A program made the translations under genes and the position numbers. The notes below the pieces were generated by a model that was given only the letters and a program-made list of their open reading frames with translations, was not told where the DNA came from and did not search any database. Positions 53,420-61,717 of a stretch of 64,000 nt of DNA are shown here, in pieces. Numbering within the stretch: position 1 is the first letter of the stretch; each line of letters begins with the position of its first letter. Source of the DNA: Microglena sp. YARC (taxonomy: Eukaryota > Chlorophyta > Chlorophyceae > Chlamydomonadales > Chlamydomonadaceae). Location: positions 42,540,462-42,604,461 of the forward strand of contig CM039464.1 in assembly GCA_022414725.1 (NCBI GenBank). Direction: 5' to 3'.

Positions 53420-54900
53420 GTGTGTAGCTTATCTCGACTACGCAATAAAGGAAAGTTGTGTATATATTCGTCGAGCCCGAGTAGTTGCATGAATTTATGT
53501 AGGACAAATGAATATGATAGAAAATTCTTACGCCCCGGGGCAACAATTAAAACTGCCTTGCTGAATGGAACCTGTATGCACTGAACATGCCCCTCAATTT
53601 CTCCTCTAGCTCCGAATTAAAATGAGGCATGTGCATCCCATTCAATCTGTGTAAAATAAAAGGAATGTGTTCATAGTATTTTCGGGCGTCGCCATTTAAT
53701 TTTTTCAAAATGTCTCGTATCTTGTTAGGAGTCAAATCAGCCATATTCAATATCCGTTGCTTCTTTATCTCGAGCAAAATCTTATCATAAATCTCGTCGG
53801 GGATTTCGGTGGATTGTCGTGCTTGGACGTGGTTTAGCCATTCATTACAATCGGCTGCTAATGATTTCTCATTAGATTGGACTATATCTTAAGCCTAGGC
53901 AATAGCCAAGACCCATACCCGTTTAGTCTCTGAACCTTTTCGAAAATCGAACTTGGCTGCGAATCGTCCGAGCTTCAAAAGTTTTTCACTTGCTTTTAAT
54001 CATTACTTAAAAGTTGCAATAAATTTATCTATTACTATGATCTTGAAACATAAGGATGTTCTCGCAATTTGGGCATGTCGCCAAGGACACAATATGTTCA
54101 AAACATAATTATATCCAAGACTAGCAAAACGTATTCGCTATTCCACTCCAATAGCTAATTTCCTTAGGTGGGTCTTTATAAGAGGGTTTTTCGTGGTCTA
54201 TGATGATGTGTTCTATACTGTGACAATCACTACATTCTATATAGCCTTCGGATGAGATAGTTACAATATTCGGAGACCTACAATGGGGACATAATTCTTC
54301 AGCTAGGTTACAAGGGTTTATGTAATTTTTGTCAGTTTTTTGCAAATATTTATCGATGATAGACGCCTTGTTATTACACTCTTTGGGGTTTTCATCCTCA
54401 TCATCATCCTGTTTCTTTGACGAAAACCAATTCAATATAGAGTTTTCAATTGGCTTGACGTACATATCTGATATTCCGCCATTGTCAACCATTAAATAGT
54501 ACTTGTACAATATGTCACGAGTGTTCAATAAATAATTGACGCAATTGTCGTCGGACAACTTGTTTATCTTAACATTTACATCATGTCTCTCATCAGAAAG
54601 GGTAATGATTTTTTCCGTCGTGTGTTCGTCGTATACATTTTGCGAATCCTCTCTCAATTTTAGTATGGATTCGTCTATTTTCAGAATTCTAACTTGCAAC
54701 AATAATATTTCATTCGTTGTATTCAACAACTGGTTTATTTTAATATTGTGTTGTACATCTAAGGTTTTCTTAGTAGATGGGTTTTCCTTTTTATGTTGTT
54801 TTCTTGCTGAAACATTATGTGTACAGGTCATAAGTAATATAAACAAGTGTTGAATCAAAACCCTTAAGCTAGTTGCATTACAAATTTCAACATTGTACAA
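53356..54900 (-). CDS. VLTF3-type late transcription factor, split by a group I intron
   Basis: Exon 1 (54900-54129): N-terminal helical region, then a CPHC...CSDC zinc site followed by IDHEKPSYKDPPKEISYW, hallmark of VLTF3. Start at 54900 or ATG 54829 (MTCTHNV). The intron is 54128-53852. Exon 2 (53851-53356): CNEWLNHVQARQSTEIPDEIY, ILLEIKKQRILNMADLTPNKI, and KYYEHIPFILHRLNG. Near 53575-53590 one base is missing relative to the family frame; the C-terminus (KNFLSYSFVLHKFMQLLG, LIWKKICEELQWQYIP) continues in the next frame to TGA 53356. The frameshift is in both copies. VLTF3 drives late viral transcription. Confidence 0.88.
53852..54128 (-). ncRNA. Group I self-splicing intron in VLTF3 (about 277 nt)
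   Basis: It separates two parts of VLTF3 that join in frame at the length expected for the family. On the minus strand it has AAATTGCGAGAA (P/Q-like), GGTTCAGAGACTAAACGG (R) and TTAAGATATAGTCC (S), the classic core; GACTA pairs with TAGTC as P7. The preceding exon can end in T and the intron in G, as group I splicing requires (exact ends are my estimate). No endonuclease ORF is present. Confidence 0.82.
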
Positions 54901-54961
54901 AAAGAATAATAATTTTCAACACGATATTTAAGTATTTATTATTAATTGAAACAAACACATT

Positions 54962-55192
54962 ATGATTATTGACGAAAACTCATTTGTTTTTAAATACGTA
55001 TGTCCGATTCAATATTATATGGAAGTTATATTTAAAACACATCGCATACTACGTCGGTATGTATGTAATTGTTTGATAATGTTTATGATTTTCGGAATTA
55101 TACACACATTTTTCGGAATTATACACACATTTTCGGAATTATACACACAAATATTGAAGATTTTACAGGTTTCTATTTTATTTAACCGCTAA
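54962..55192 (+). CDS. Small hypothetical ORF (76 aa)
   Basis: ATG 54962. The N-terminal 46 residues (MIIDENSFVFKYVCPIQYYM...) are shared exactly with the left-arm copy. The last third is encoded by about three 17-22 bp units of TTCGGAATTATACACACA. One hydrophobic stretch. No family. It is divergent from VLTF3, with a 61-bp spacer. Confidence 0.35.
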   Translation: MIIDENSFVFKYVCPIQYYMEVIFKTHRILRRYVCNCLIMFMIFGIIHTFFGIIHTFSELYTQILKILQVSILFNR

Positions 55193-55204
55193 ATTTAGCC
55201 GAGT

Positions 55205-55336
55205 ATTTTTTATGAACACTATATAAATGGAACACTATATAAATGGAACACTATATAAATGGAACACTATATAAATGGAACACTATATAAATATAAGTAT
55301 TTTTTATGAACACTATATAAATGGAACACTATATAA
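55205..55336 (+). repeat. 16-bp tandem repeat upstream of the ubiquitin-protease-like gene
   Basis: Seven or so units of GGAACACTATATAAAT, interrupted once by TATAAGTATTTTTTATGAAC. The last unit supplies the ATG of the next gene. The left copy (about 3600-3715) has fewer, more degenerate units. TATAAA-containing units so close to a start could influence transcription, but that is speculation. Confidence 0.85.
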
Positions 55337-56422
55337 ATAATTGCGGTAAAAGACAAAGTAAATCTGCACCCATAACGCATTTTCATTCTTTATCAACTAT
55401 TCAGATGAAAGACATTTTACACAATGTATACAATATACGAACAGATTCAAAAATTAAGAGAGAAGACATGTGTAATTTGTTGTCACAAAATGAATACGTT
55501 ATAAAACCTAACACCCCACAAACCTCACCGACCAACCAGACACGAAAAAACTCACCCATAGACATAACTCGACAAAACGCACCCCCCAACAAACTACCAA
55601 AAAATGAAATAGGTATAGTCTTGGAAAACATTAATAACTCTTGTTATATTGACTCCGTTATATTAGCACTGTTTCATCCAGTTGTTACATGGAACTATAA
55701 GACTTTTTGGTACAAATATACACTGAAAACAGATTTGAAAAAAAGGCAGATACACCACAACAAAAAGAAATTAAAAAAGAGCTCAATCGTATAGTATTCC
55801 AAATACATGCAACATTTAGAAATGACAAAAATGAAGTAACGACATGCAATAAACTACGTCGATTGTTTCAGAAATACCCTTCTACCTTTCACCGAACGGA
55901 AAAAAATGAATGGTTACACACGCAACAAGATCCAGTTGATGTCATCGCTATGCTAGAGCATGTGTTCGAAATACCATCAAGAAATATATTTTCAACAGGG
56001 AATTCTCAGAATGGAACACCCAAAGATGATGAACGCGCAGCGCTTATTGGATATGCTATACCACCGTACATGCTACAAACGCATAGTAAATTTTCCGACA
56101 TTTATCCTAACCCTGGACGCGTGTTAAAATCATCGGGTTTTCTGTACGTCCAAATTTATCGAAATAATAGAAATAAATTAGAGAACCCTTTTACAGTACC
56201 CCTCCGTATGGATGGTATGCAACTGGTATCCGCTATTATACACATAGGTTCCTCTGGTGATTATGGTCATTATGTGGCCATGTTGAAATAGGCAATACAG
56301 AATGGGTGTATTACGATGATCAGAATGATATTATGGAACGCTTTCAAGAATCGAGATTATACATGTATAAAAAAGTGATTCTCAAAACTTCAGGAGTTGG
56401 GTATTTATACATTTCAATATAA
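55321..56422 (+). CDS. Ubiquitin carboxyl-terminal hydrolase-like gene (SAP-like + USP), frameshifted
   Basis: ATG 55321. Residues about 29-55 resemble a SAP-type helix pair (KDILHNVYNIRTDSKIKRED). The USP Cys box follows (ENINNSCYIDSVILALF; Cys about residue 108). The frame shifts near 55740 and continues (55707-56291) through DPVDVIAMLEHVFEI to the His box (GSSGDYGHYVAML). One A is missing in an AAAA run just after (56290), and the family-like end (WVYYDDQNDIMERF) continues in another frame to TAA 56422. The predicted enzyme removes ubiquitin from host or viral proteins. The partial duplicate at 58361 has the unbroken version of the second shift. Confidence 0.75.
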
Positions 56423-56456
56423 TCGCGTTATAGTCGCGATTATATTAACTCGTATG

Positions 56457-56900
56457 TTTTCAAACATGGTATCAAATATATCCGTAACTATATATCTTGC
56501 GATTGATAGTCGATATAGAGATTTGTCTAAATTTCCTGACGCCAACAATTTTATAGTCGAGTTTGATACCCCTTTCAAGAACATTATTTCTATTGAATTA
56601 GTATATGCTCTATACGATAAGCTGGGAACCGAACGGTAGATAAATTTATGTATACCAGAAATTAGGAATTTTGTGGTGTCCAACAACAATATTTTGAACG
56701 GTGCATTCACACAATTGCCTCTTAATTTAAATACTAATGAATACACATCTGATAAATTTCGGTCCATTAAAGTGTTTAATCAACCCCTATCAAAATTGAC
56801 CAGATTATCCATGATCCTAATTTCAGACGATGGAAATCCGTATCCCATGAACGATTATTTCGCCAGATTTGAAATAGTATGCAGTAATACCATGTTATAA
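56457..56900 (+). CDS. DSRxRD-type virion protein with in-frame TAG
   Basis: ATG 56457 (MFSNMVSNISVTI), then YLAIDSRYRDLSKFPDANNF and FKNIISIELVYALYDKLG. The pattern, with DSR-RD, N-F and a P-KN--SIEL, is shared by many giant-virus proteins thought to be in the virion (from memory). The frame is closed by TAG 56637-56639 after GTER and continues in the same frame to TAA 56898-56900 (IPEIRNFVVSNNNILNGAF; PMNDYFARFEIVCSNTML). So one gene of 147 codons with a nonsense codon; the left copy has it too. A fragment of its 3' end recurs at 58511-58560. Confidence 0.65.
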
Positions 56901-56985
56901 CCGTTCATTTCGAATATAAAATGATACGAATAATAAATAACATTTTTCCGAGTTTATCTAGAACAAGTTTTGAGTCATGATTGAT

Positions 56986-56994
56986 AAAAATTGA
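56986..56994 (+). promoter_or_regulatory. Early-promoter-like AAAAATTGA
   Basis: Perfect match to the mimivirus/CroV-type early element, 34 bp upstream of ATG 57028 of the HNH gene. The same element stands before the duplicate copy at 58637. Confidence 0.65.
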
Positions 56995-57027
56995 TTTAAA
57001 CACATTATTTTTCTAATTTGTACGATC

Positions 57028-58161
57028 ATGAAGACTTGTAAAACTTGTACCGTCGACAAGGAAATTGACTGCTTTGAAGTGACAACGAAAGATGGTAAAT
57101 GCAGACGCACTATATGCAAACCTTGTTACAACCGTCAGAAGAGCGATCGGGATAAAATAGCGGAACAGAAGACAAAGACGCAATGTATGTCATATCGACG
57201 TTTCAAAGCTCTGATATCATATGTCCGGTGCAAATACGGAAATGATGAGTTGATTTGCTATAGCGATGCAGAGAAACTAGAATCGAAAATGTCACTTCCT
57301 TGTCACTATTGTGACCATTCACCTAAAATTGGAGATCCTCTAAATAGTCTCGTGGAAACCTCTAAATGGTCTCGTGGAAAATACGAACATTCTAATACAG
57401 TACCTTGTTGTGGAGTTTGCAATTCCATGAAGCTTACGTTCACAGTTGATGAGTTCATTCAAGGTGTCCGTGACATTATTGACTACCGCGGTCATTTCAC
57501 TGGATTGGAAAGACCTGGATTGGAAAGACCTGGATTGGAAAGACCTGGATTGGAAAGACCTGGAATGGAAAGACCTGGATTGGAAAGACCTGGATTGGAA
57601 AGACCTGGAATGGAAAGACCTGGATTGGAAAGACCTTTTGGAGGCTCGTCAGAACGCCGGGACGCTATAAAGGACAAGACGGATGAGCTTACTTATAATA
57701 TGAAATTAAAGTTATGGTCTGGTGAATGTTACTTGTGTGGTAGAGGACCATCTTTTGGAATTGATCGTGTTGATCCGACGAAGAACTATAGAGACGACAA
57801 TTGCAAAAGTTGTTGCTCGCTTTGCAATAATATGAAAAAAGATTGGTCCGAAACTATTTTCTTGACACATGTGTCACAAATATACACATATACATTGTTA
57901 TGGGTGTTGGGAGATACTCGGAACATATTGAACAATGTAATGGGTCAACTAAAACCTGTTGCCCCACTTGATGAAAACGGACAACCATTGATTATATTTC
58001 CGAGCGCTAGTTGTGCTAATGAAATAATTGGTAGGAATGGGTCTACAATTGTCCAAAACGCTATTACCCGTAACACAAAAGGTAACGGGCATTACTGGAA
58101 ATATGTCGATGTTGGAGAATACAAAAGTCAAAGTTTATATAATATAAAACCTCTCATATAA
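57028..58161 (+). CDS. Zinc-finger and double HNH-like protein, copy A
   Basis: 377 codons. N-terminal zinc finger (CKTCTVDKEIDCF...CKPC), then a first HNH-like module (CHYCDHSPKIG...VPCCGVCNSMK), a linker made of nine GLERP/GMERP units, and a second module (CYLCGRGPSFGIDRVDPTKN...CCSLCNNMKKDWS). The second module has the typical GIDRVD; in the first the corresponding segment is SLVETSKWSRGK, so its His/Asp region is altered. Such proteins are probable nucleases, perhaps mobile. It is preceded by an early-type promoter. A truncated duplicate follows. Confidence 0.72.
   Translation: MKTCKTCTVDKEIDCFEVTTKDGKCRRTICKPCYNRQKSDRDKIAEQKTKTQCMSYRRFKALISYVRCKYGNDELICYSDAEKLESKMSLPCHYCDHSPKIGDPLNSLVETSKWSRGKYEHSNTVPCCGVCNSMKLTFTVDEFIQGVRDIIDYRGHFTGLERPGLERPGLERPGLERPGMERPGLERPGLERPGMERPGLERPFGGSSERRDAIKDKTDELTYNMKLKLWSGECYLCGRGPSFGIDRVDPTKNYRDDNCKSCCSLCNNMKKDWSETIFLTHVSQIYTYTLLWVLGDTRNILNNVMGQLKPVAPLDENGQPLIIFPSASCANEIIGRNGSTIVQNAITRNTKGNGHYWKYVDVGEYKSQSLYNIKPLI
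57502..57636 (+). repeat. Nine 15-bp units (GLERP)
   Basis: Nine tandem copies of GGATTGGAAAGACCT, two of them with ATGG in place of TTGG, in frame within the HNH gene. The duplicate at 58875 has a single unit, so this array expanded after, or contracted since, the duplication. Confidence 0.95.
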
Positions 58162-58360
58162 TTTTATATAATTTTAAAAAACAAAAATGATATCCGATTC
58201 AATTCGAGTCTTATATAAAGAGATATGTATTGTTGATCATTATTTTACATTATTATTTTCCACAAGTATTTCATACCATGCTCGTTCAAAATAATGTCCC
58301 GCTTCTGGGTCGATGTGATTGTCTACGAAAGATATCAGATATTCGTAAAAACTTTTTGGA

Positions 58361-58560
58361 TGGTATGCAACTTGTATCCGCTATTATACACATAGGTTCC
58401 TCTGGTGATTATGGTCATTATGTTGCCATGTTGAAAATAGGCAATAAAGAATGGGTGTGTTACGATGATCAGAATGATATTATGGAACGCTTTCAAGAAT
58501 CGAGATTATTATCGCCAGATTTGAATTAGTATGCAGTAATACCATGTTATAGCCGTTCAT
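58361..58560 (+). pseudogene. Duplicated fragments of the ubiquitin-protease-like and DSRxRD genes
   Basis: 58361-58507 repeats the USP His-box region (56209-56358), with small differences and without the missing A. It is joined directly to a copy of the 3' end of the DSRxRD gene (matching 56862 onwards). The 500 bases between them in the original are deleted. It has no promoter of its own. Confidence 0.8.
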
Positions 58561-58636
58561 TTCGAATATATACTGATGCGAATAATAAATTGGTACGTAA
58601 ATAAAGGTTTGGTCGTACATCTAAAGACAAGTTGAT

Positions 58637-58645
58637 AAAAATTGA
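58637..58645 (+). promoter_or_regulatory. Early-promoter-like AAAAATTGA (duplicate)
   Basis: Copy of 56986-56994. Because the 5' part of the HNH gene is deleted in this unit, the element now lies only 24 bp before an internal ATG (58669). Confidence 0.55.
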
Positions 58646-58668
58646 TTTAAACACATTATTTTTCTAAA

Positions 58669-59400
58669 ATGTCACTTCCTTGTCACTATTGTGACCATTC
58701 ACCTAAAATTGGAGAACCTCTAAATGGTCTAGATCGCATGAACCCTCGTGGAAAATACGAAGATTCTAATACAGTACCTTGTTGTGGAGTTTGAAATTCC
58801 ATGAAGCTAATGTTCACAGTTGATGAGTTCATTCAAGGTGTCCGTGACATTATTGACTACCGCGGTCATTTCACTGGATTGGAAAGACCTTCTACTTTTG
58901 GAGGCTCTTCAGAACGCCGGGACGCTATAAAAGACAAGACGGATGAGCTTACTTATAATATGAAATTAAAGTTATGGTCTGGTGAATGTTACTTATGTGG
59001 TAGAGGGCCAGCGTTTGGAATTGATCGTGTTGATCCGACGAAGAACTATAGAGACGACAATTGCAAAAGTTGTTGCTCGCTTTGCAATTATATGAAAAAA
59101 GATTGGTCCGAAACTATTTTCTTGACACACGTGTCACAAATATACACATGTACATTGTTATGGGTAATAGGAGATACTAGTAACGTCATGACTCATTTAA
59201 CAGGTCAAAAAAAACCTGTTGCTCCACTTGATGAAAACGAACAACCATTGATTATATTTCCGAGTGCTAGTTGTGCTAACGAAATAATTGGTATGAATTG
59301 TCCAAAACGCTATTACCAATAACAAAAAAGGTCACGGGCATTACTGGAAATATGTCGATGTTGGAGAATACAAAAGTCAAAAAATAGATATGCAAAAGTG
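58669..59400 (+). pseudogene. Truncated HNH-like protein, copy B
   Basis: Duplicate of 57288-58150 without the N-terminal zinc finger. ATG 58669 (MSLPCHYCDHSPKIGEPLNG) opens the frame; TGA 58792-58794 replaces the Cys codon of copy A (GVCNSMK); the frame then runs to 59322 with the second module intact (CYLCGRGPAFGIDRVD). A 10-base deletion near 59300 shifts the C-terminus. Its first module keeps GLDRMNPRGKYEDSN, a more standard HNH motif than that of copy A. Confidence 0.75.
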
Positions 59401-59491
59401 CCAGAATGTTATCATCCGTATACGCAAAATATAGTTCATTGCGATACAATGGTACGTACAATGATGCACACAAATATGGGAGGGTTGGCAC

Positions 59492-60928
59492 CTAATTGGC
59501 ATAAGCTAAGCCCCCCATACCCGACATAATCCTCAACACATTGTAATTCACTGAATACACTCTGATTTTGCAAGACCTTGATCCGTTTCCTTGGATATTC
59601 TTCACTGATGCGGGTGTTAGATTTAGGTTGAGAGTGGCATTGTCAATTCGAGAAAAGTTGCAAGTTCCACTGGGCTGGTGATCGACAGGACGGAGGGCGA
59701 AGCTGTAAGTACAAATTCCTTGGCTAGGTACGTTTTCGAAATGCTGATATGGCTGCACACAATTGTAGTACTTACCGCAACGTTCGGCCATGCGATCGTG
59801 TCCATTGAGTTGTAGACGGGCATTGTCGGTGGGGTTATCACCGTGTCCAAAGTATGATGTGATGAAAGTGTTAACGCTTCCTCTAGCAGCTATACTACCT
59901 GACGTGAGACCGGTCAATGATAATTCATTTGTTTTCATGGATTCGTCTTCATGATCTGTGTAGTTAAACCACTGCTTACCTTGTGCGTAGTTAGCATATG
60001 AATCTCCCATACCCTTGATAGGGCCGGCAATGTGATCATCTGGTTGCACAACCCACACAAGGAACTTTACAGGGTGATTGAAGTTCAGTTTCAGCTTGTT
60101 AGGTTGTTGTGATGTAGATTCATCTCCCGTGAATTGTAGTTGTTCTATCAAATATTCGTGTGAGAATTGGGCAAAACGTCGGCGTTCGTCGGTATCGAGA
60201 TACATGTAGTCAACATACAGAGATGCATTCAGGCTTCCAACAGGCATGGGGACGGAAGGGTCTGAATACACTTCTACTCCACCGGCATCCGCAATCTTTC
60301 CAAAGTAACAGCAGTCCTTGGCTTCGCGGAGCTCGATATTGATCTTGACTTCGTGATACTGAAGTGCAATGAGTGGAAGTGAAAGTCCGATGGACCTGCA
60401 AAACCAGAATTGGAGAGGAATATACAGGACGTCACCATCTATGATGACATCTGGCTCGGTGGGTGCTCCGTTCCTGTATTGCTTTTTGAGAGTGGTCAGA
60501 CGAGGAACATTGCCAACCATATGGGCATATCCTAGAGCGTGTCCAGCTGTTTGTGTCAGCTCGTTCCAAATATGGAGCCAATCACCATAGTGCTTATCAA
60601 TCCGCTGGCCTCCGATTTCAACTTCCACGGTTTTGATTAGGATATGACCAATCCATTCTAGATACCTGAATGCATGGCCATCAGGAATGTTTACATATGG
60701 CAATTCGACACGTAGGTACATGCGGTTGATAAGATCACCATTCCTGCTAATAGTACAAGTCACTTTCTTTCCCCAATCGGCCATTCCATTAAATGTCTGT
60801 TCTATACATTCCATAGCAAATCCAGTATGCCTTCTGTACACGATCTTGAAAAATGTAATCTGAGGGTTTCCTGTAAGGTAAACGTCTTGAGCGCCGTAAG
60901 CTACGAGTTGCATTAATCCTCCTCCCAT
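59492..60928 (-). CDS. MCP: Major capsid protein (double jelly-roll)
   Basis: 478 codons, intact. The N-terminus MGGGLMQLVAYGAQDVYLTG and PQITFFKIVYRRHTGFAMEC is the universal Nucleocytoviricota capsid signature. Later parts include WLHIWNELTQ, VYVDYMYLDTDERRRFAQF-type jelly-roll 2 sequence (here ASLYVDYMYLDTDERRRF), YCFALRP-like GICTYSFALRPVDHQPSG, and the end NVLRIMSGMGGLAYAN. It forms the trimeric capsomers of the icosahedral shell. Base composition is more GC-rich than in neighbours, as usual for this highly expressed gene. Ends with TAG. Confidence 0.97.
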   Translation of the reverse strand: MGGGLMQLVAYGAQDVYLTGNPQITFFKIVYRRHTGFAMECIEQTFNGMADWGKKVTCTISRNGDLINRMYLRVELPYVNIPDGHAFRYLEWIGHILIKTVEVEIGGQRIDKHYGDWLHIWNELTQTAGHALGYAHMVGNVPRLTTLKKQYRNGAPTEPDVIIDGDVLYIPLQFWFCRSIGLSLPLIALQYHEVKINIELREAKDCCYFGKIADAGGVEVYSDPSVPMPVGSLNASLYVDYMYLDTDERRRFAQFSHEYLIEQLQFTGDESTSQQPNKLKLNFNHPVKFLVWVVQPDDHIAGPIKGMGDSYANYAQGKQWFNYTDHEDESMKTNELSLTGLTSGSIAARGSVNTFITSYFGHGDNPTDNARLQLNGHDRMAERCGKYYNCVQPYQHFENVPSQGICTYSFALRPVDHQPSGTCNFSRIDNATLNLNLTPASVKNIQGNGSRSCKIRVYSVNYNVLRIMSGMGGLAYAN

Positions 60929-61124
60929 TTTTTTGTTCTATATATAGTATTGTTGCAGAAAAAAATTCTGAAGTCAAACGTATTAATTTAGCATTCTAGG
61001 GATTTCAAGGTGTTGATTAGTATTTACACTATTACCATACATAATATAGGATTTGGGAGCGTTCGCCACTAGACAGCCAAATCTATTTATTTTGAGTTAA
61101 ATTTAATCTAATGAAATATAAAAC

Positions 61125-61487
61125 ATGCCTAAAACTTCTGGAATAGTCGCTAGTAGATCATCATTCTCACCAAGTACTTTTTTGACCACCCCCGCATACA
61201 TTCTTATGATTGCTTATGTTATCGTGGGAATAGTCATTTTATTGCCATTCGAATTAAAGGTGTATAACGATGTAAATCAAGAGTACGAAATTATAGAGTA
61301 CAAGTTCATGCATAGATTGTTATTGATTCTATATTTGCTATTGCCTATAATTCTACATGTATACAGCGTCAATTGTATGATGGTAGGAAATTGTACCATA
61401 TGGTCTTACGTCTATACATTTATTCACGTTACATGGATCCTTGTCTTTATATTTATTGCATTTTCATATGCATTTGCTAAAAAATAA
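61125..61487 (+). CDS. Three-helix membrane protein (120 aa)
   Basis: ATG 61125. Hydrophobic segments at about residues 22-41 (TPAYILMIAYVIVGIVILLP), 64-82 (LLLILYLLLPIILHVYSV) and 96-116 (VYTFIHVTWILVFIFIAFSY), with VNCMMVGNCTIWSYV between the last two. I remember similar proteins next to capsid genes in mesomimiviruses. Function unknown; probably in the virion membrane. Confidence 0.65.
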   Translation: MPKTSGIVASRSSFSPSTFLTTPAYILMIAYVIVGIVILLPFELKVYNDVNQEYEIIEYKFMHRLLLILYLLLPIILHVYSVNCMMVGNCTIWSYVYTFIHVTWILVFIFIAFSYAFAKK

Positions 61488-61504
61488 CAATTTCGATTGT
61501 GTAA

Positions 61505-61700
61505 TTCAATAGTTAGTAACTTATAAACTTTTTATGCAAGTCTGAATCCGACTTATTTTTCAAAATCATTATATTGCCACCTAATGGCGTCTGTAATCAT
61601 TATCAACTTTGTCCGGTTTATTTTACCGGTCATCTAGGAAAACAAAGTCTTAATATTTATTTCAATTTCAAAATCACATAGGTAGAAGAAAAATGGATTC
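61505..61700 (-). pseudogene. Degenerate partial duplicate of the next gene's 3' end
   Basis: The stretches TTCAATAGTTAGT, TTTTTCAAAATCATTATAT, TAATCATTATCAAC and GTCATCTAG-AAAACAAA recur in the same order at 61718-61920. No frame is left. It is a decayed tandem duplication of the 3' end of the gene at 61718-62308. Confidence 0.7.
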
Positions 61701-61717
61701 TGTAATCGTTTTCGGAT

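Larger units (their letters stand above)
47090..58060. repeat. Right copy of the inverted ~11-kb duplicated locus
   Basis: This is the reverse complement of 1-11830. It begins right after the N gap, inside the ECEDP repeat gene (matching left position about 11830). It is badly broken up to about 50900, moderately noisy to about 53300 and clean beyond. Beyond 58060 the contig continues into sequence that the left copy does not contain within the window. Use this copy for VLTF3, the ubiquitin-protease-like gene, the virion protein and the HNH gene; use the left copy for the helicase and its two downstream genes. Confidence 0.9.

Noticed and set aside
10716..56900. Reassignment of TAA/TAG to an amino acid
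   Set aside because: RPB2 and the capsid gene end with TAG at the normal family ends, in-frame stops are few per gene, and the residues I would expect at the sites differ from case to case.
1..58060. Inverted arms as terminal inverted repeats of the viral genome
   Set aside because: The arms are internal, separated by a scaffold gap, and have opposite quality gradients; the right arm continues into further unique genes. An unmerged contig overlap explains all of this better.
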